A stretch of 64,000 nt of DNA from Pseudoips prasinana (GCA_951640165.1 OX621236.1:28512948-28576947); one strand, 5' to 3'; shown: positions 54,592 to 64,000, counted from the stretch's first letter. Translations and numbers: made by a program. Notes: generated by a model not told the origin, from the sequence alone.

Positions 54592-55489
54592 TAAATATTC
54601 AATATACTGACAGACCAGACAATCTCTTAGTGTCTTCCCTGATGCAGGCCAAATAGGGGAGATCATGTGTCTGTATTATTTGCTTGCATGATAGAAATCA
54701 TTACTCGTAGAGAATATTCCAGAAAAGGAGAGGCTTTTCAAGAGAACCTTGCCACATAGTTCATCCTTAATAGAAGCTACAGTGGAACTCTAAGAGGGTT
54801 GGCGCGTTATTCTTATGCACTAAGCTACTTTAAGAGAATTTAATCCTGGCACCAATGTCATAAGCTGCAACTCGCCGGCATCCAAAAGCAATCCCGGGGC
54901 TCATGTGGCTATTTGGCCATTTCGGATGGTGCTGAGTCTGATATACAGACTGAGTTCCTGCAATCAGAAAAAAACACACCATGGTTAACACAGTCTCTGA
55001 GTTCGTGTCAAGTTTCTGAGTAGTAGTAGTGATTGTTTGGTAAGGAGAGTATCAAATTGACGTATGGCCTTATTTATCAAGGAGCAAAACCACCCGTCTT
55101 GCTGCTTGATATATAAAGCCGTAAGGGTATGCTATGCTCTGATGGCAGCACGTGTACCATTATCGCGTCATGCCCCCGTTTTTAAGCGTTGACGAAAGTA
55201 ACGCCTTGTCCCCTTAGAATACACACTCATATAGCCTCAGGGAGTATCAAGGGGTACACTCCCTTATCAATCACCAAGGGCAATGAGGCAGCTTTGATAG
55301 TACCCACCGTAAACGTAGCAATGTTAGTCCCTAAGTTCATATATCCTCAATACTACTCTACATTGTTTTTACCCTTCTTCCTCAAATGTCAGTGGTTTGC
55401 TGGAAGGATACTCATCAATGAGTTAAGGTCGCCTTTGTACATCAACTTACAAATACACATGTATAAAATGTATATTTTTTGTGTGCAAG
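54592..55489. other. Unassigned DNA, possibly an old element
   Basis: GC is higher than the surroundings at 54800-55330. The plus frame 55189-55512 has no recognisable domain. I cannot assign it. Confidence 0.35.
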
Positions 55490-55801
55490 CCATACATATA
55501 ATAAAATCGTAGGAAAGTCAAAACTGTACATTGAATATTTTTTTTTACAAGATACTTGGGGTGTGATTTACAATCGATATCGAAGCCAAAAATACAGATT
55601 TTTGAATTTTTGTCTGTATGTATGTCCGGGCTAAAGTCAAAAAGTACTGCATGGATTTACTTCAAATTTTGCATGATTATTACTAAGAGGTCGGGTCAAC
55701 ATATTATAGGCTACATATTATCACGCTATCACCTACGGGGGAGGAGCTGTGATAATAAATAAAGTTTAACGCGGGTAAAACCGCGGGGCACATGCAGCTA
55801 T
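55490..55801 (+). mobile_element. Helitron (TCTATACATA family), ends eroded
   Basis: ATACATATAATAAAATCGTA (55492), TTGGGGTGTGATTTACAATC, CCGGGCTAAAGTCAAAAAGT, CACCTACGGGGGAGGAGCTG, and the hairpin CGCGGGTAAAACCGCG followed by GGGCACATGCAGCTA. The 5' TC and the final CTAG are both altered (AGCC and GCTAT). About 312 bp, as for the family at 12653-13571. It shows the undisturbed target of the LINE insertion there. Confidence 0.82.
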
Positions 55802-56267
55802 AAAGAATAAGAAGCGCACTCGTTCTCGGTGCACAAGTCTGGCTACCACGTGACCCGTTACTTTAATAAAAACATTCTAGCAGTTGTCACTTGTCACTGT
55901 AGTTATTATAATATGTAGTTCTAAAAATAGTTGACATCTTACGTACAATGTTTTTAAAAGAGCCTGGCCTCACTCCGTGTCTTTAAGTGTGCATGTTTTT
56001 TGTGTAACATTAGAATTATATTGTTATTTCATGCGCATCGAGTATGAAAACGTGATTTAAATCAGATAAGCGGCATTATGTTTGTAATATGACTTACTCA
56101 AAAACTAACTTGCGCCAGGCGCCATTATAATGGTGTAGTTAACTGTTTAGTTTGGAAGATATGATCTTTGTATACTTACCTAAAAGTTAGTAGTCTTTGT
56201 TAAATGTCATACTCATTTATTTGTGTCTCTTGATTATAAACCAAGAATTGACGTCAAACTTCATTTG
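55802..56267. other. Unassigned DNA
   Basis: No recognisable feature. Confidence 0.4.
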
Positions 56268-56445
56268 ACGATGCACGTGTGGCGCAGAGGCTAAGACAGA
56301 CGCCTCGCCGCTTCGTGTCCCGACAACTACATATTTGTGTGACCCATAAATAGTTGCACGGAGTCTGGATGTAATTTGTGTCCGTCTTTTATATGTTTGA
56401 AATCCCGCGACAAAGGGATTAGATTCCTTAGTGCGAACGCCAGAC
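56268..56445 (+). repeat. SINE-C, full length
   Basis: ACGTGTGGCGCAGAGGCTAA (A box TGGCGCAGAGG), CGCCTCGCCGCTTCGTGTCC (B box region diverged), then GAGTCTGGATGTAATTTGTG, CCGTCTTTTATATGTTTG and GGGATTAGATTCC. Best representative of the family in plus orientation. Confidence 0.8.
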
Positions 56446-56733
56446 AAAAAACAAGTTACGAAGTTAGTGTTTGACATTCTTTGCTTATGATTGTACAATC
56501 GCAGTCAAAGCTAAAGCGAAGACTCAACTAAAGGTAGAGATAATTGTTAGGTATGAGATCGCAGAACGTGGAAGACGAGCGATGATGATGAGAAGAGATT
56601 TTCTCACAAAATATGCTCTTTCTAGTTTGCGGTGTTCGTATTTAATGTACAAAGCCGGGGTTAGTTAGTTAGTTGGGCGATTGTTTTCCGCACTTAGCCT
56701 CCTAATTGGGCCATTGTACGTGAACTTATTTGG

Positions 56734-57147
56734 CTACTCAAACCATTTTAGTTCCATCCAGAAGTCCAAGAGGCCTCGAAAGCTTGGCTTGAGTACTTCC
56801 TGCAGTGTCTTCGGATCGTTTAGGAACTTTGCCCGTTGGCTGGCAACGCTATTGCAGTGTAGCAGTACGTGTGCCGGTGTTTCTTCAGATTCAATGCATC
56901 CTCTGCACAAGGGGCTGTCTGTGACGCCAATCTTGAAGAGGTGTTTGTTTAGTGTGCAGTGTCCGTGATTGTGCCTATCACCATACGCAAATCTTTTCTG
57001 TTCAGATGTAGAAAACTGCGGGATAGGCGTTTGTTCAGGGATGGTAGAATTTCCTTTGTATGTCTGCATGATTCTAGATCCATCCACTCTTTTTCATGTT
57101 GCTGCGTTGTTTTTTCACTTAGCCATGTTTTCACTTGGTTAAAGGCA
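56734..57147 (-). pseudogene. C-terminal zinc knuckle region of the LINE
   Basis: The segment after RNase H runs in one frame as TRTSSAFNQVKTWLSEKTTQQHEKEWMDLESCRHTKEILPSLNKRLSRSFLHLNRKDLRMVIG (to about 57000). It shifts back to GHCTLNKHLFKIGVTDSPLCRGCIESEETPAHVLLHC, the C-x2-C-x8-H-x4-C knuckle. It ends FWMELKWFE-stop at 56734. Two compensating frame changes show decay. The 'GHC-LN-HL-KIG--DSP-C--C---EET--H-L--C' layout is diagnostic of this LINE group. Confidence 0.88.
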
Positions 57148-57834
57148 CTAGAGGTTCTGGTCCCATTGCCTCGTTTCTGAGCCCTTCCTTGCCAGCTGGT
57201 CCGCAGTGTCATTACCCAGAGAGCCGCTGTGGCCCCGGATCCACTGTAGTGTAACTTTGTTGTCAGATGCTATGTTTTCGAGTGCACAGTGGCATTCCAT
57301 GATGAGACCACTGTTGAAGATGTTGCTCTTTAAAGCCTGGAGTACAGAAGCACTGTCTGAGATAATGCGTATGGATTTGCCACGCACCATTTTAGACTTG
57401 ACTGCTGTTGCAACCTTAATTATTCCCACGCATTCCGCTTCGAAAATAGAGTTTAGGCTTCCTAGAGTAGTCGATATGTTGATGTTTAGGTCACTAGAAA
57501 AGACGCCGGCTCCTGTGCCTTTATTTGTTTTAGATCCATCCGTGTATATCCGAACTTCATTGATACCGGAACTGTCCTTGGCTTCTTCTTGAAGTTGTAT
57601 TGCGTAGCTTTTATCAAAAACGAATGTTTTTGGAATTATATCACATGTCGCGTCAATCATTGGGAGCGTCTTTTGTATGTCATCCATTATGGAAGCAATA
57701 AAAGATTGAGTATTGAGGCACGTATGCGTTTCCCTGTTATTTTGCTTCCACAACCCAGCTTTGTTAAGCCTTATGGCTGTAACCGCGGCCTCATGTTGAA
57801 CTACTAGGTGCAACGGTCTGAGGTTTAGTAAAGC
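57148..57834 (-). pseudogene. RNase H domain of the LINE
   Basis: Removes the RNA strand of the RNA-DNA hybrid during element copying. Counting from the Met at 57813: IYTDGSK (89-95, Asp92), IFEAECVGI (123-131, Glu127), IISDSASVLQAL (150-161, Asp153), and WIRGHSGSLGNDTADQLARKGSE (191-213, His195 and Asp205). The DEDD-type set is complete. The frame is the same as the preceding reverse transcriptase part after the TAG. It shifts right after ARKGSE (near 57175), so the domain itself is intact but its connections are not. Confidence 0.9.
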
Positions 57835-58407
57835 CTAGCCTAGGGCCGCGGTGGAAGTCGTTCTCATGCTTCCTGTCGTTGCTAGGCATGCTAGTCGTTG
57901 GAGGCTTTGAAGTTTGGCTCTTGCGGTGCCTGTTTGGGTTCTGGGCCACCATACAACGGCGCCATACGTTATCATGGGGCGAATTATAATTTTGTAAAGC
58001 CATAGGGTCATGGATGGTTTCAAACCCCATTTCTTCCCTATGAGTCTTCTGCATTGCCAGAAGACTGAGCGGGCTTTGTCGATTTTCTCCTCCATGTGTC
58101 TGTTCCAGTTGAGCTTGCTATCAAGCGGTAAACCTAGATATTTGACCTCTGATGAGAGGCTCAGTTTAGTGCCAAACAATTTTGGTAGGTCCATAGTGTT
58201 TGGTTTTCTCTTTTTTTGTGAATAGGACCATTTTTGTTTTCTTTGGATTAACCGTTAATTCATTTTGGTCGCACCATTGTTCTACGATTTTGAAGGCAGA
58301 TTGCATGCGGTTACAAATCATGTTTTCTGAGTTGCCTTTTATCAAAATCGTGATGTCATCAGCGTAGCCGACGGTGTAGTAGCATCTTTGGTTAAGGTGT
58401 CGTAGTA
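57835..58407 (-). pseudogene. Reverse transcriptase C-terminal half of the LINE
   Basis: From the 5' truncation the minus frame reads LRHLNQRCYYTVGYADDITILIKGN (YADD catalytic pair near 58370), NELTVNPKKTKMVLFTKKKR, then VKYLGLPLDSKLNWNRHMEEKIDKARSVFWQCRRLIGKKWGLKPSMTLWLYKIIIRPMITYGAVVWWPRTQ. This is the 'K-KYLG--LD--L-W--H' thumb and the following 'YG--VWWP' block of the RNase H-bearing LINE clades. A small frame break lies between about 58195 and 58225, and an in-frame TAG at 57835-57837. Confidence 0.88.
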
Positions 58408-58449
58408 AATCAAAGCCGGGGTATAGATGTTTGTCGCTTACCTATATAC

Positions 58450-58685
58450 CGTTGGTACTTTCAACACTTGGTCGGGAGTTCGATTCCCACCCAGGACAGA
58501 TATTTGTTTACATGAACATGTCTGCTTGTCTTGAGTCTGGGTGTAATTATCTATGTAAGTATGCATTTAAAAGTAGAATATGTAATATATAAGTTTTCAG
58601 ATTTCCATAGTACAAGCTCTGCTTAGTTTGGGATTAGATGGCCGTGTCTTAATAATATCCCAGAATATTATTAGGATATTATTTT
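58450..58685 (+). repeat. SINE-A, head degraded
   Basis: GTTGGTACTTTCAACACTTG and B box GAGTTCGATTCCC (about 58478-58490), then CCCAGGACAGATATTTG, GAGTCTGGGTGTAATTATCT and GGATTAGATGGCCGTGTC. Close to the right end of the RNase H LINE. Confidence 0.84.
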
Positions 58686-58876
58686 AATCAAATACATGGT
58701 TTTTAATTAATTAGTATTTGCATTATGGACGTCAGCACAGAGGCGTCAAGGCAAAACGTCACTCAACAGAATGAGATGTAATTAGGTTAAGTAAAGAACC
58801 ATTAACAAATTAAACTCAAATATTTATAATAATTTAATGACTTAATATTTGCTTAATTAATAAGTTGACGCATCAT

Positions 58877-58921
58877 TCAAATGCAAAATACTAATTTGCT
58901 TAATTAGTATTTTGCATTTGA
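58877..58921. repeat. Perfect 20-bp-arm hairpin
   Basis: 58877-58896 and 58902-58921 are exact complements around the 5-base loop TGCTT. Confidence 0.92.
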
Positions 58922-59138
58922 GAGTTAATGAATAGGATAGATGTAGGTAAGCACATTTTTTCTTAAATTTGTGGTATTCTAAAGTACAAATATTTATTAT
59001 AAATATCATTATAAGCGTTCCCAAATTCACTTTAGTTTTTCAAAACTATATAGCTTGGCAAAATAAAAGTAAATTTGTACATGATTTGGTAGTTTACGTT
59101 TTCTAATTATATGAAATCGAGACAATTATTACGACAAA

Positions 59139-59330
59139 ACCATCATCATCATATCAGCCGAAAGACCCACACGGCTAGACAAAGATCTCCACAATTGCCG
59201 GTCTTGCACTATCCGCATCCAGCAACTTCCAGCAACCCTCACAAGATCATCGGTCCATCTTGTAAGGGGCTGCCCACGCTGCGTCTTCCGGTTCGTGGTC
59301 GCCACTCGAGAACCTTTCTGCCCACGACAA
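59139..59330 (-). pseudogene. GAT-LINE 3' end
   Basis: The complement of the (GAT)n tail (CATCATCATC at 59141) leads into ATATCAGCCGAAAGACCCAC, GATCTCCACAATTGCCGGTC, CATCGGTCCATCTTGTAAGG, GGCTGCCCACGCTGCGTCTT and CCACTCGAGAACCTTTCTGC. The minus frame gives GRKGSRVATTNRKTQRGQPLTRWTDDLVRVAGSCWMRIVQDRQLWRSL. Part of the FGEAFVQQWTS region is deleted. Confidence 0.8.
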
Positions 59331-60708
59331 AACCAAGTACTTAGTATTTTGTCATTTATATGCAATTTAATCCATGCAATTTTTTGCGGTGGATTGCATT
59401 TGCGCTAATATTTACAAAAAATTAGTTGGCGTGCTCAAATTTAATTCTTGCGAAATATGTAGGTAAAGCATGATGCAATACATTAATATAAACATCTTCC
59501 ACTTTCAATTAAATCGTGCAGTAACAAAAAATAAAATGCCAAACATGAATAAAATTTTGCAGAAACTACTATGCATGTCCAATAACTACTGTATGAAATG
59601 GATGTTACTTAATCAAACTAACGATCTGTAGCTCAAAAATAGACAAGCTTGTGCAATAAACATAACATAATTCACGATTGTATTAAGTAGTTTATATGGT
59701 ATAAAATTGCAAGAACAGCCCACCGAAAAAGACGACCTGAATCCATGCTCACTCTAGTCACAGTATAAATATGGACAGTAAGGTAACTAAGCCTAGTTGA
59801 CGAAATAATTACCTACACTCTATTGAAGCTGTAGTAACATTTAAGGCTTTAGATACCTATTATTATTTTCTAATTCTTAGTTCAAACAGCCGTATACTAT
59901 CCAATACGCACGTGGATATTTAAAAAGATTTTGGAGTTAAACTTATAGGCGGCCACTCGTTGTGATGCGGCACTCACTACTGACAGCCCCGTGACAACCG
60001 GTTAGGGGACTTGTCGACAATAATGCACAAGCGGTGCACATCCCTGGTGTGCAGGGTGCGGGTCAGCCGAAACAGTATCCTGAGCGCCTTCGCCCAGCGA
60101 TTCGACTGCCAATACATGTATCACTGTGACATGGTACATGTACGGGATAATGTCGAAATATTGATTTGATTGTTTTGTTGTATTGTATTGTAATGTAATT
60201 GTTCTGTATGTTATTTTTAGTATTGTATTGTATCAGTGTATGTTTATAATTGGCCATTGTTGGCCTTTAATTTAATAAATAATAATAATTATGTTAATGT
60301 ATTTAATCATTATTATGATTAAATCGGTTATCTTATCTGATGCGCATGTTTGTGCGAGTGTGCCGTTTAGACCGTTTGTAGGAGGTTTCCCTACTGGCTA
60401 TTTTTATACTGAGCTCTAGTGTCACTAATGGTTCGGTGGAGCGTTGTGTTGTAGGGTAACTGTAAACACGCCATGTTAAAAAAATCATAGTAAGTAACTT
60501 TGTAAATTAGATTTGTTTTCAAAGAGAACTCCAGCTCCAGGGAAACTTTGTCACTGTATCGCGAAGGGGTTTTAATTATGTAATTAATGGGTAGAAAGCA
60601 AACATCGGCATTTATGGTTCATGGTCATTCTGTGCGAAGATCAAACTTTAAAAACTTTATTAAGACAGGAAGAATGCATGCCACCAGCAAATAGTGTGAG
60701 CGGGTGAG
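59331..60708. other. Unassigned DNA; possible repeat at 59980-60340
   Basis: No gene recognised. 59980-60130 is GC-rich and reads on the minus strand as QSNRWAKALRILFRLTRTLHTRDVHRLCIIVDKSPNRLS, which looks like an element-derived frame but which I cannot name. 60290-60332 is shared with 49790-49842. TATTGTATTGTA low-complexity lies at 60178-60240. Confidence 0.4.
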
Positions 60709-60885
60709 TAATATCCTGGGACATTATTCACACACGGACATCGCATCCCATACTAAGCAGAGCTTGTACAATGGAAAACAGATAAATTTGTGTGCATAAA
60801 CACAAATATCTGTCCTGGGTGGGAATTAAACCCACGACCTGCAGCGTGTAAGGCAATACCTACCATCCACGGCAACTGGCAGTCC
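60709..60885 (-). repeat. SINE-A with internal deletion
   Basis: ATCCTGGGACATTATTCACA, CATACTAAGCAGAGCTTGTA, then directly TGTGTGCATAAACACAAATA, GTCCTGGGTGGGAATTAAAC and CCACGACCTGCAGCGTGTAA. About 60 bases of the middle (including CCCAGACTCAGG) are missing. Confidence 0.8.
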
Positions 60886-61511
60886 ATGTGTACAATGCCA
60901 CGAGATTTTCTAATAACGTTGACTGCATAAGTAAATTGTGATATCGTTATCCAGATCGTCTAAGACATCCCTGGGAAAGGGTTTCGTACAATAGAGGAAG
61001 ACTAGAGTGTACTTTACTACCGCAGTCACCAAGATATTTTTATGATGCATGGCTGGGTCAAATAGGGGTTCAGATGTTTGTTACATCCAATATTTGCTTT
61101 GCGGTAGCCTTTTACTTACATGATGTATACAAACTACTATAAAGACAATTGATCTGGGTCAAAGATTCTTAGAATGCATTCGCAAATTGTGATTGCTCAA
61201 TAATTCCGCATTTATTTGTGCTGGCAATAACACATCACCGGTTTTGTCTATTGATTGGCGAGGCCATAGGAATATTTTTTTTAACACTTGTTCCATGCCT
61301 CGAGTATGGTGCATGTGTCACCATTTTACTCAGATTTGAATAAGTGTTTCATGGAAAGCAATTGATGCCATTGATATAGATTTACCACGATTTTTATGGT
61401 ACTAAGAACGGCATACAAACATACGGTGCATCTGAAAGTAAGCTGATAGTCCCCCCTCTGATGACATCTGCCGACCTTAACCGCACGCAAGATCACAATC
61501 TATATAGAGAG
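60886..61511. other. Unassigned DNA
   Basis: No recognisable feature. Confidence 0.4.
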
Positions 61512-61890
61512 ACGTTTCTTTTGGTGGCTAAACAAGCCGATGCGAGAGCGACATAGCCTGCCGCAGGCCTGACAAGAGAAGTTTGCGCTGGTTGGTGCCG
61601 AGCCGCTTTCATGTCGTTTCTGTCTCTTATCAGCAAGTACTCCGAACCAGGCTTCATCACAGATATTACGACTGTCCACTACACGTTTGCGCCAACTCTA
61701 TTTACAGCGAGCTTTTGCCAGCTACAGTGGTCAATTTTAAAAGCGGCCATATCCTGCTTGGTGCAGACTTTAAAGCGAAGCAGAGGTCTACCGTCATTGC
61801 GTTTCGCATTAACTACCGCACCCAACAGAACACATCGTGGTATTTGAGTGGGATCCATTCTATGCAAAGACGGTACATACACCAACATAA
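61512..61890 (-). pseudogene. LINE ORF2 C-terminus with single zinc finger
   Basis: Minus frame 61888-61679: VYVPSLHRMDPTQIPRCVLLGAVVNAKRNDGRPLLRFKVCTKQDMAAFKIDHCSWQKLA, the 'RMD-TRIPR--L-GE---GKR--GRP-LRFKD--K-D---F-ID---WE--A' block of a LINE ORF2 tail. After a gap and frame change it continues as ICDEAWFGVLADKRQKRHESGSAPTSANFSCQACGRLCRSRIGLFSHQKK, a C-x2-C...H zinc finger. A shorter relative with a Cys to Ser change is at 9024-9230. Part of the spacer between the two blocks is missing. Confidence 0.75.
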
Positions 61891-62216
61891 TATTTTTTAC
61901 AATTTTTATCTGTCTGTCTGTTTGTTCCGTATCTCTAAAATGGCTGGACCGATTTTGACAGGGCTTGTATTGGCAGGTAGCTGATGTAATAAGGAGTAAC
62001 TTATGTACGTTTATTTAAGAGAAAAAACATGTGCAATTAACTTTTTTGCTAAATTTCACGCGGAAAAAGTCGCGTGGACAGCTATTTTCAACAAAACTAT
62101 AACTTAATTAAGAATAAGTAATAAAATAAAATGAAAATAAGTAGGTATCATAACAAAAAAAAACTAAAACATTAATGAATGACTGTTAGGCGGAATGAAG
62201 TTCGCCTGTCAGCTAG
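61891..62216 (+). mobile_element. Helitron (left limit uncertain)
   Basis: 3' end is clear: AGGCGGAATGAAGTTCGCCT hairpin, then GTCAGCTAG at 62216 and T. The body has TGGCTGGACCGATTTTGACA and AAAAAGTCGCGTGGACAGCT as in non-autonomous insect Helitrons. The 5' TC terminus is not resolved; TCTGTCTGTCTG near 61908 is a candidate neighbourhood. Confidence 0.65.
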
Positions 62217-62395
62217 TATAAAAATAAGAATGCTATTGACTGCAATATACTTTGTAAGGGAGATACTTCCCCAGTCAAACTACTGTTAGAGCGAAAAGAC
62301 ATTTAGCGCTTCCATATGTCACGTGATTGTAAAACCTATGAACGAGGCATTCAACGGGAGAGAGAACTTCTACCACTTGACCTGTCGATATAATG

Positions 62396-62582
62396 TCCTC
62401 CTAGCCGAATTTCTGCCACGGCGGCCAATCCTTCTATTCCATCACTCTCATGATCGGATGGGACGCCGAGCGACACGACCGGAAAGATGTCAGGTACAGA
62501 ATCGACGGCTCTACGTGCTCTCCGAAGCACGGGTGTATAATACCGCCAACTCCAAGACTTCGGGCTGATGCTGAATGCAACC
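62396..62582 (-). repeat. SINE-D middle fragment
   Basis: GCCACGGCGGCCAATCCTTC, TATTCCATCACTCTCATGAT, GACACGACCGGAAAGATGTC, CGACGGCTCTACGTGCTCTC and ACCGCCAACTCCAAGACTTC are the inverted body of SINE-D (compare 43490-43700). The tRNA-like head is absent. Confidence 0.78.
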
Positions 62583-62737
62583 AAATCATCTCATCAGGGA
62601 CGAGGAATCGACAGCAACGCGTGATTGATGCCCCCGGTAATTTCTTATCGCCAAGCGATACATGATACATGATTGCTGACTTGATTGTATGAAGTCCAAA
62701 GCGGTTCCATGAAGACAATATTTTTTTTAAGGACCAC

Positions 62738-62931
62738 CCTGCACTATGGAATCTAATCCCTGTGTCACGGGGTACTTTACAAACATATAATAGACGGACT
62801 CAAATTACATCCAGACTCGGAGCAAATATTTATATATATATATATATATATATTTGCTCGGAGCAGGACTCGAACCCGCCAGCACGAAGCGGCGAGGCGA
62901 TGTCTCAGTCGCTGCGCCACACGTGTAGTCA
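62738..62931 (-). repeat. SINE-C with an internal (TA)n expansion
   Basis: GGAATCTAATCCCTGTGTCA, GGGGTACTTTACAAACATAT and TACATCCAGACTCGGAGCAA, then a TATATA run at about 62828-62850. It is followed by GCTCGGAGCAGGACTCGAAC (inverted B box) and GCGCCACACGTG (A-box region). GCTCGGAGCA / CGGAGCAAATATTTAT also sit in inverted order around the TA run. Confidence 0.82.
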
Positions 62932-63055
62932 AATATATAATATATTCTCTATGTGAGGACGGAATAGCTAATACTTAATTCTCGTTCTAGAAACAATCAA
63001 ATTCATGCCACGTTTCTTTCTTACAGACTATTGAAGTAAAATTGTCATAGTACTC

Positions 63056-63175
63056 AGAAGGAAGCTACTACCCGTCCTCTGGTAGGTATTCTCTTGAGTC
63101 GACTTTTGCGTCCCCCGCGGAATGAAATGGGGTGATGATATTCAGATATATGCCGCCGTCACCACACAGCCATAT
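63056..63175 (-). repeat. LINE 3' untranslated relic
   Basis: GAAGCTACTACCCGTCCTCT, GTCGACTTTTGCGTCCCCCG, GGAATGAAATGGGGTGATGA and TGCCGCCGTCACCACACAGC are the complement order of 40650-40770. Confidence 0.65.
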
Positions 63176-63267
63176 CGCCAGATTACTAACATCAGTACAC
63201 AATCAACGTAAATATCACGTAACTATATAACATACCTACACACAAACACATATATTTCTTTAAATAA

Positions 63268-63455
63268 CCCCCCACTAGGGAAATTAATACCTGTGTCGCG
63301 GGGTACTTTACAAATATATAATTGACGGACAAAAAGTACATCCAGACTCAGAACAACTATTTATAGGTCACACAAATATTCGTCCTGCGCGGATACGAAC
63401 CCGGATCACGAAGTAGCGTAGCGACTGTCTTAACGTCTGCGCCACAAATGCAGTT
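63268..63455 (-). repeat. SINE-C, full length
   Basis: CCCACTAGGGAAATTAATAC, CGGGGTACTTTACAAATATA, TACATCCAGACTCAGAACAA, GCGCGGATACGAACCCGGAT (inverted B box) and CTTAACGTCTGCGCCACAAA (inverted A box). Confidence 0.82.
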
Positions 63456-63617
63456 GAATTGATATGATACCTCCTTCTTTTTGAAGTAGGTTAAAATACA
63501 TAATTATCACATATTGAGATTTTAGAAAAAAGAGGCAGCATGCGTTGTTCTAGCATCGTATTGTTCTAGCATTGACAGCAGTGCTAGCAGTTCTAGCATT
63601 GTTTAGCATATATAATA

Positions 63618-63938
63618 ATAATAATGGGACTGGGACATTATTTACACATGACCATCTGATTCCAACTAGGCACTGTGAAAACCAGATAACTGATACACTA
63701 CATATACTAGTTTTCTTTAGAGACTTACACCCAGACTCAGGACAAACAGACATGTTCATGCACACAAATATCTGTCCTGGGTGGGAATCGAACCCACGAC
63801 CTGCGACGTGATAAGCAACTTTACGTATCCGTATTTAAATTTCAAACTAGAATTAGATAATGCTTATTACCAAAATTATTATTTCTACATACATTTGCCG
63901 CAAAGCAAGCATTTGCCAACCACGCCAACAGGCCCGTC
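63618..63938 (-). repeat. SINE-A split near its head
   Basis: GACTGGGACATTATTTACAC ... TTACACCCAGACTCAGGACA ... GTCCTGGGTGGGAATCGAAC and CCACGACCTGCGACGTG at 63792-63810. Then about 85 bases of unrelated AT-rich sequence, then GCAAGCATTTGCCAACCACGCC and AACAGGCCCGTC. The insert ends with GATAAGCAA and begins with GCAAAGCAAGC, so a short duplication is possible. Confidence 0.8.
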
Positions 63939-64000
63939 TACCTATAATAGTATACACATTATTTATGTGAAGTGAATGATTGCGATTCTGATTTATTTAA

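Larger units (their letters stand above)
56661..58410 (-). mobile_element. 5'-truncated RNase H LINE with an 11-bp target duplication
   Basis: CAAAGCCGGGG occurs at 56650-56660 and 58411-58421, exactly bordering the element. The 3' end on the minus strand is a CTAA repeat (TTAGTTAGTTAGTT on the plus strand at 56661-56674). The element starts within the reverse transcriptase gene, so it is 1750 bp of a much longer LINE. Confidence 0.92.

Noticed and set aside
55189..55512. 107-codon plus frame as a gene
   Set aside because: No recognisable family, and the frame runs into the 5' end of a Helitron. Probably chance.
57206..57592. 128-codon plus-strand frame
   Set aside because: Antisense shadow of the RNase H domain on the minus strand.

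Overview
This window looks like repeat-dense, gene-poor nuclear DNA from an insect, most likely a moth or butterfly (Lepidoptera). It is AT-rich. I found no host protein-coding gene, ribosomal RNA, CRISPR array or bacterial signal that I can support. Almost every open frame with recognisable similarity belongs to a transposable element: non-LTR reverse transcriptases, RNase H, a mariner transposase, or the C-terminal ends of RTE-like and restriction-like-endonuclease LINEs. The lepidopteran assignment is an inference from the mix: tRNA-headed SINEs, many short Helitrons ending in CTAG, the repeat running from GGGTTCCGT to GGCCGG+T-run, and LINE ends with (GAT)n tails. I recognise these from memory only.

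Layout. 0-10 kb: a SINE-A tail split by a 135-bp MITE, a large perfect hairpin, LINE relics, and SINE-A and SINE-B copies. 10-14.3 kb: an RTE-type LINE end, three separate Helitron loci, and a four-level nest (SINE-B, Helitron, Helitron, LINE). 14-19 kb: two MITE types, an RNase H-type LINE C-terminus and SINEs. 19-24.5 kb: a 2.3-kb degenerate LINE, then a 2.27-kb Helitron carrying about eight tandem ~130-bp repeats. 25-28 kb: LINE 3' ends. 28-36.2 kb: an ancient direct segmental duplication of about 3 kb, each copy with its own later insertions, including a Helitron inside a Helitron in copy B. 36.7-38.0 kb: an inactivated mariner with clear terminal inverted repeats. 39-49 kb: SINE-D copies, a tandem duplication at a SINE head, an inverted Helitron end with an internal duplication, and a LINE with a 389-codon open frame. 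49-64 kb: hairpins, SINEs, MITEs, and an RNase H-bearing LINE flanked by an 11-bp target-site duplication.

The window is best read as a record of insertions rather than a set of cooperating genes. LINEs supply the reverse transcriptase that SINEs parasitise. The Helitrons and MITEs shown here carry no transposase or Rep/helicase and must have been mobilised from elsewhere. I see no previously undescribed coding system. The most informative observations are structural: precise nested insertions with target sites preserved, independent hits of one MITE on the same SINE dinucleotide, a series of short-loop hairpins, and paralogous empty sites inside the segmental duplication. Family letters (SINE-A to SINE-H, 'GAT LINE') are local labels, not database names.
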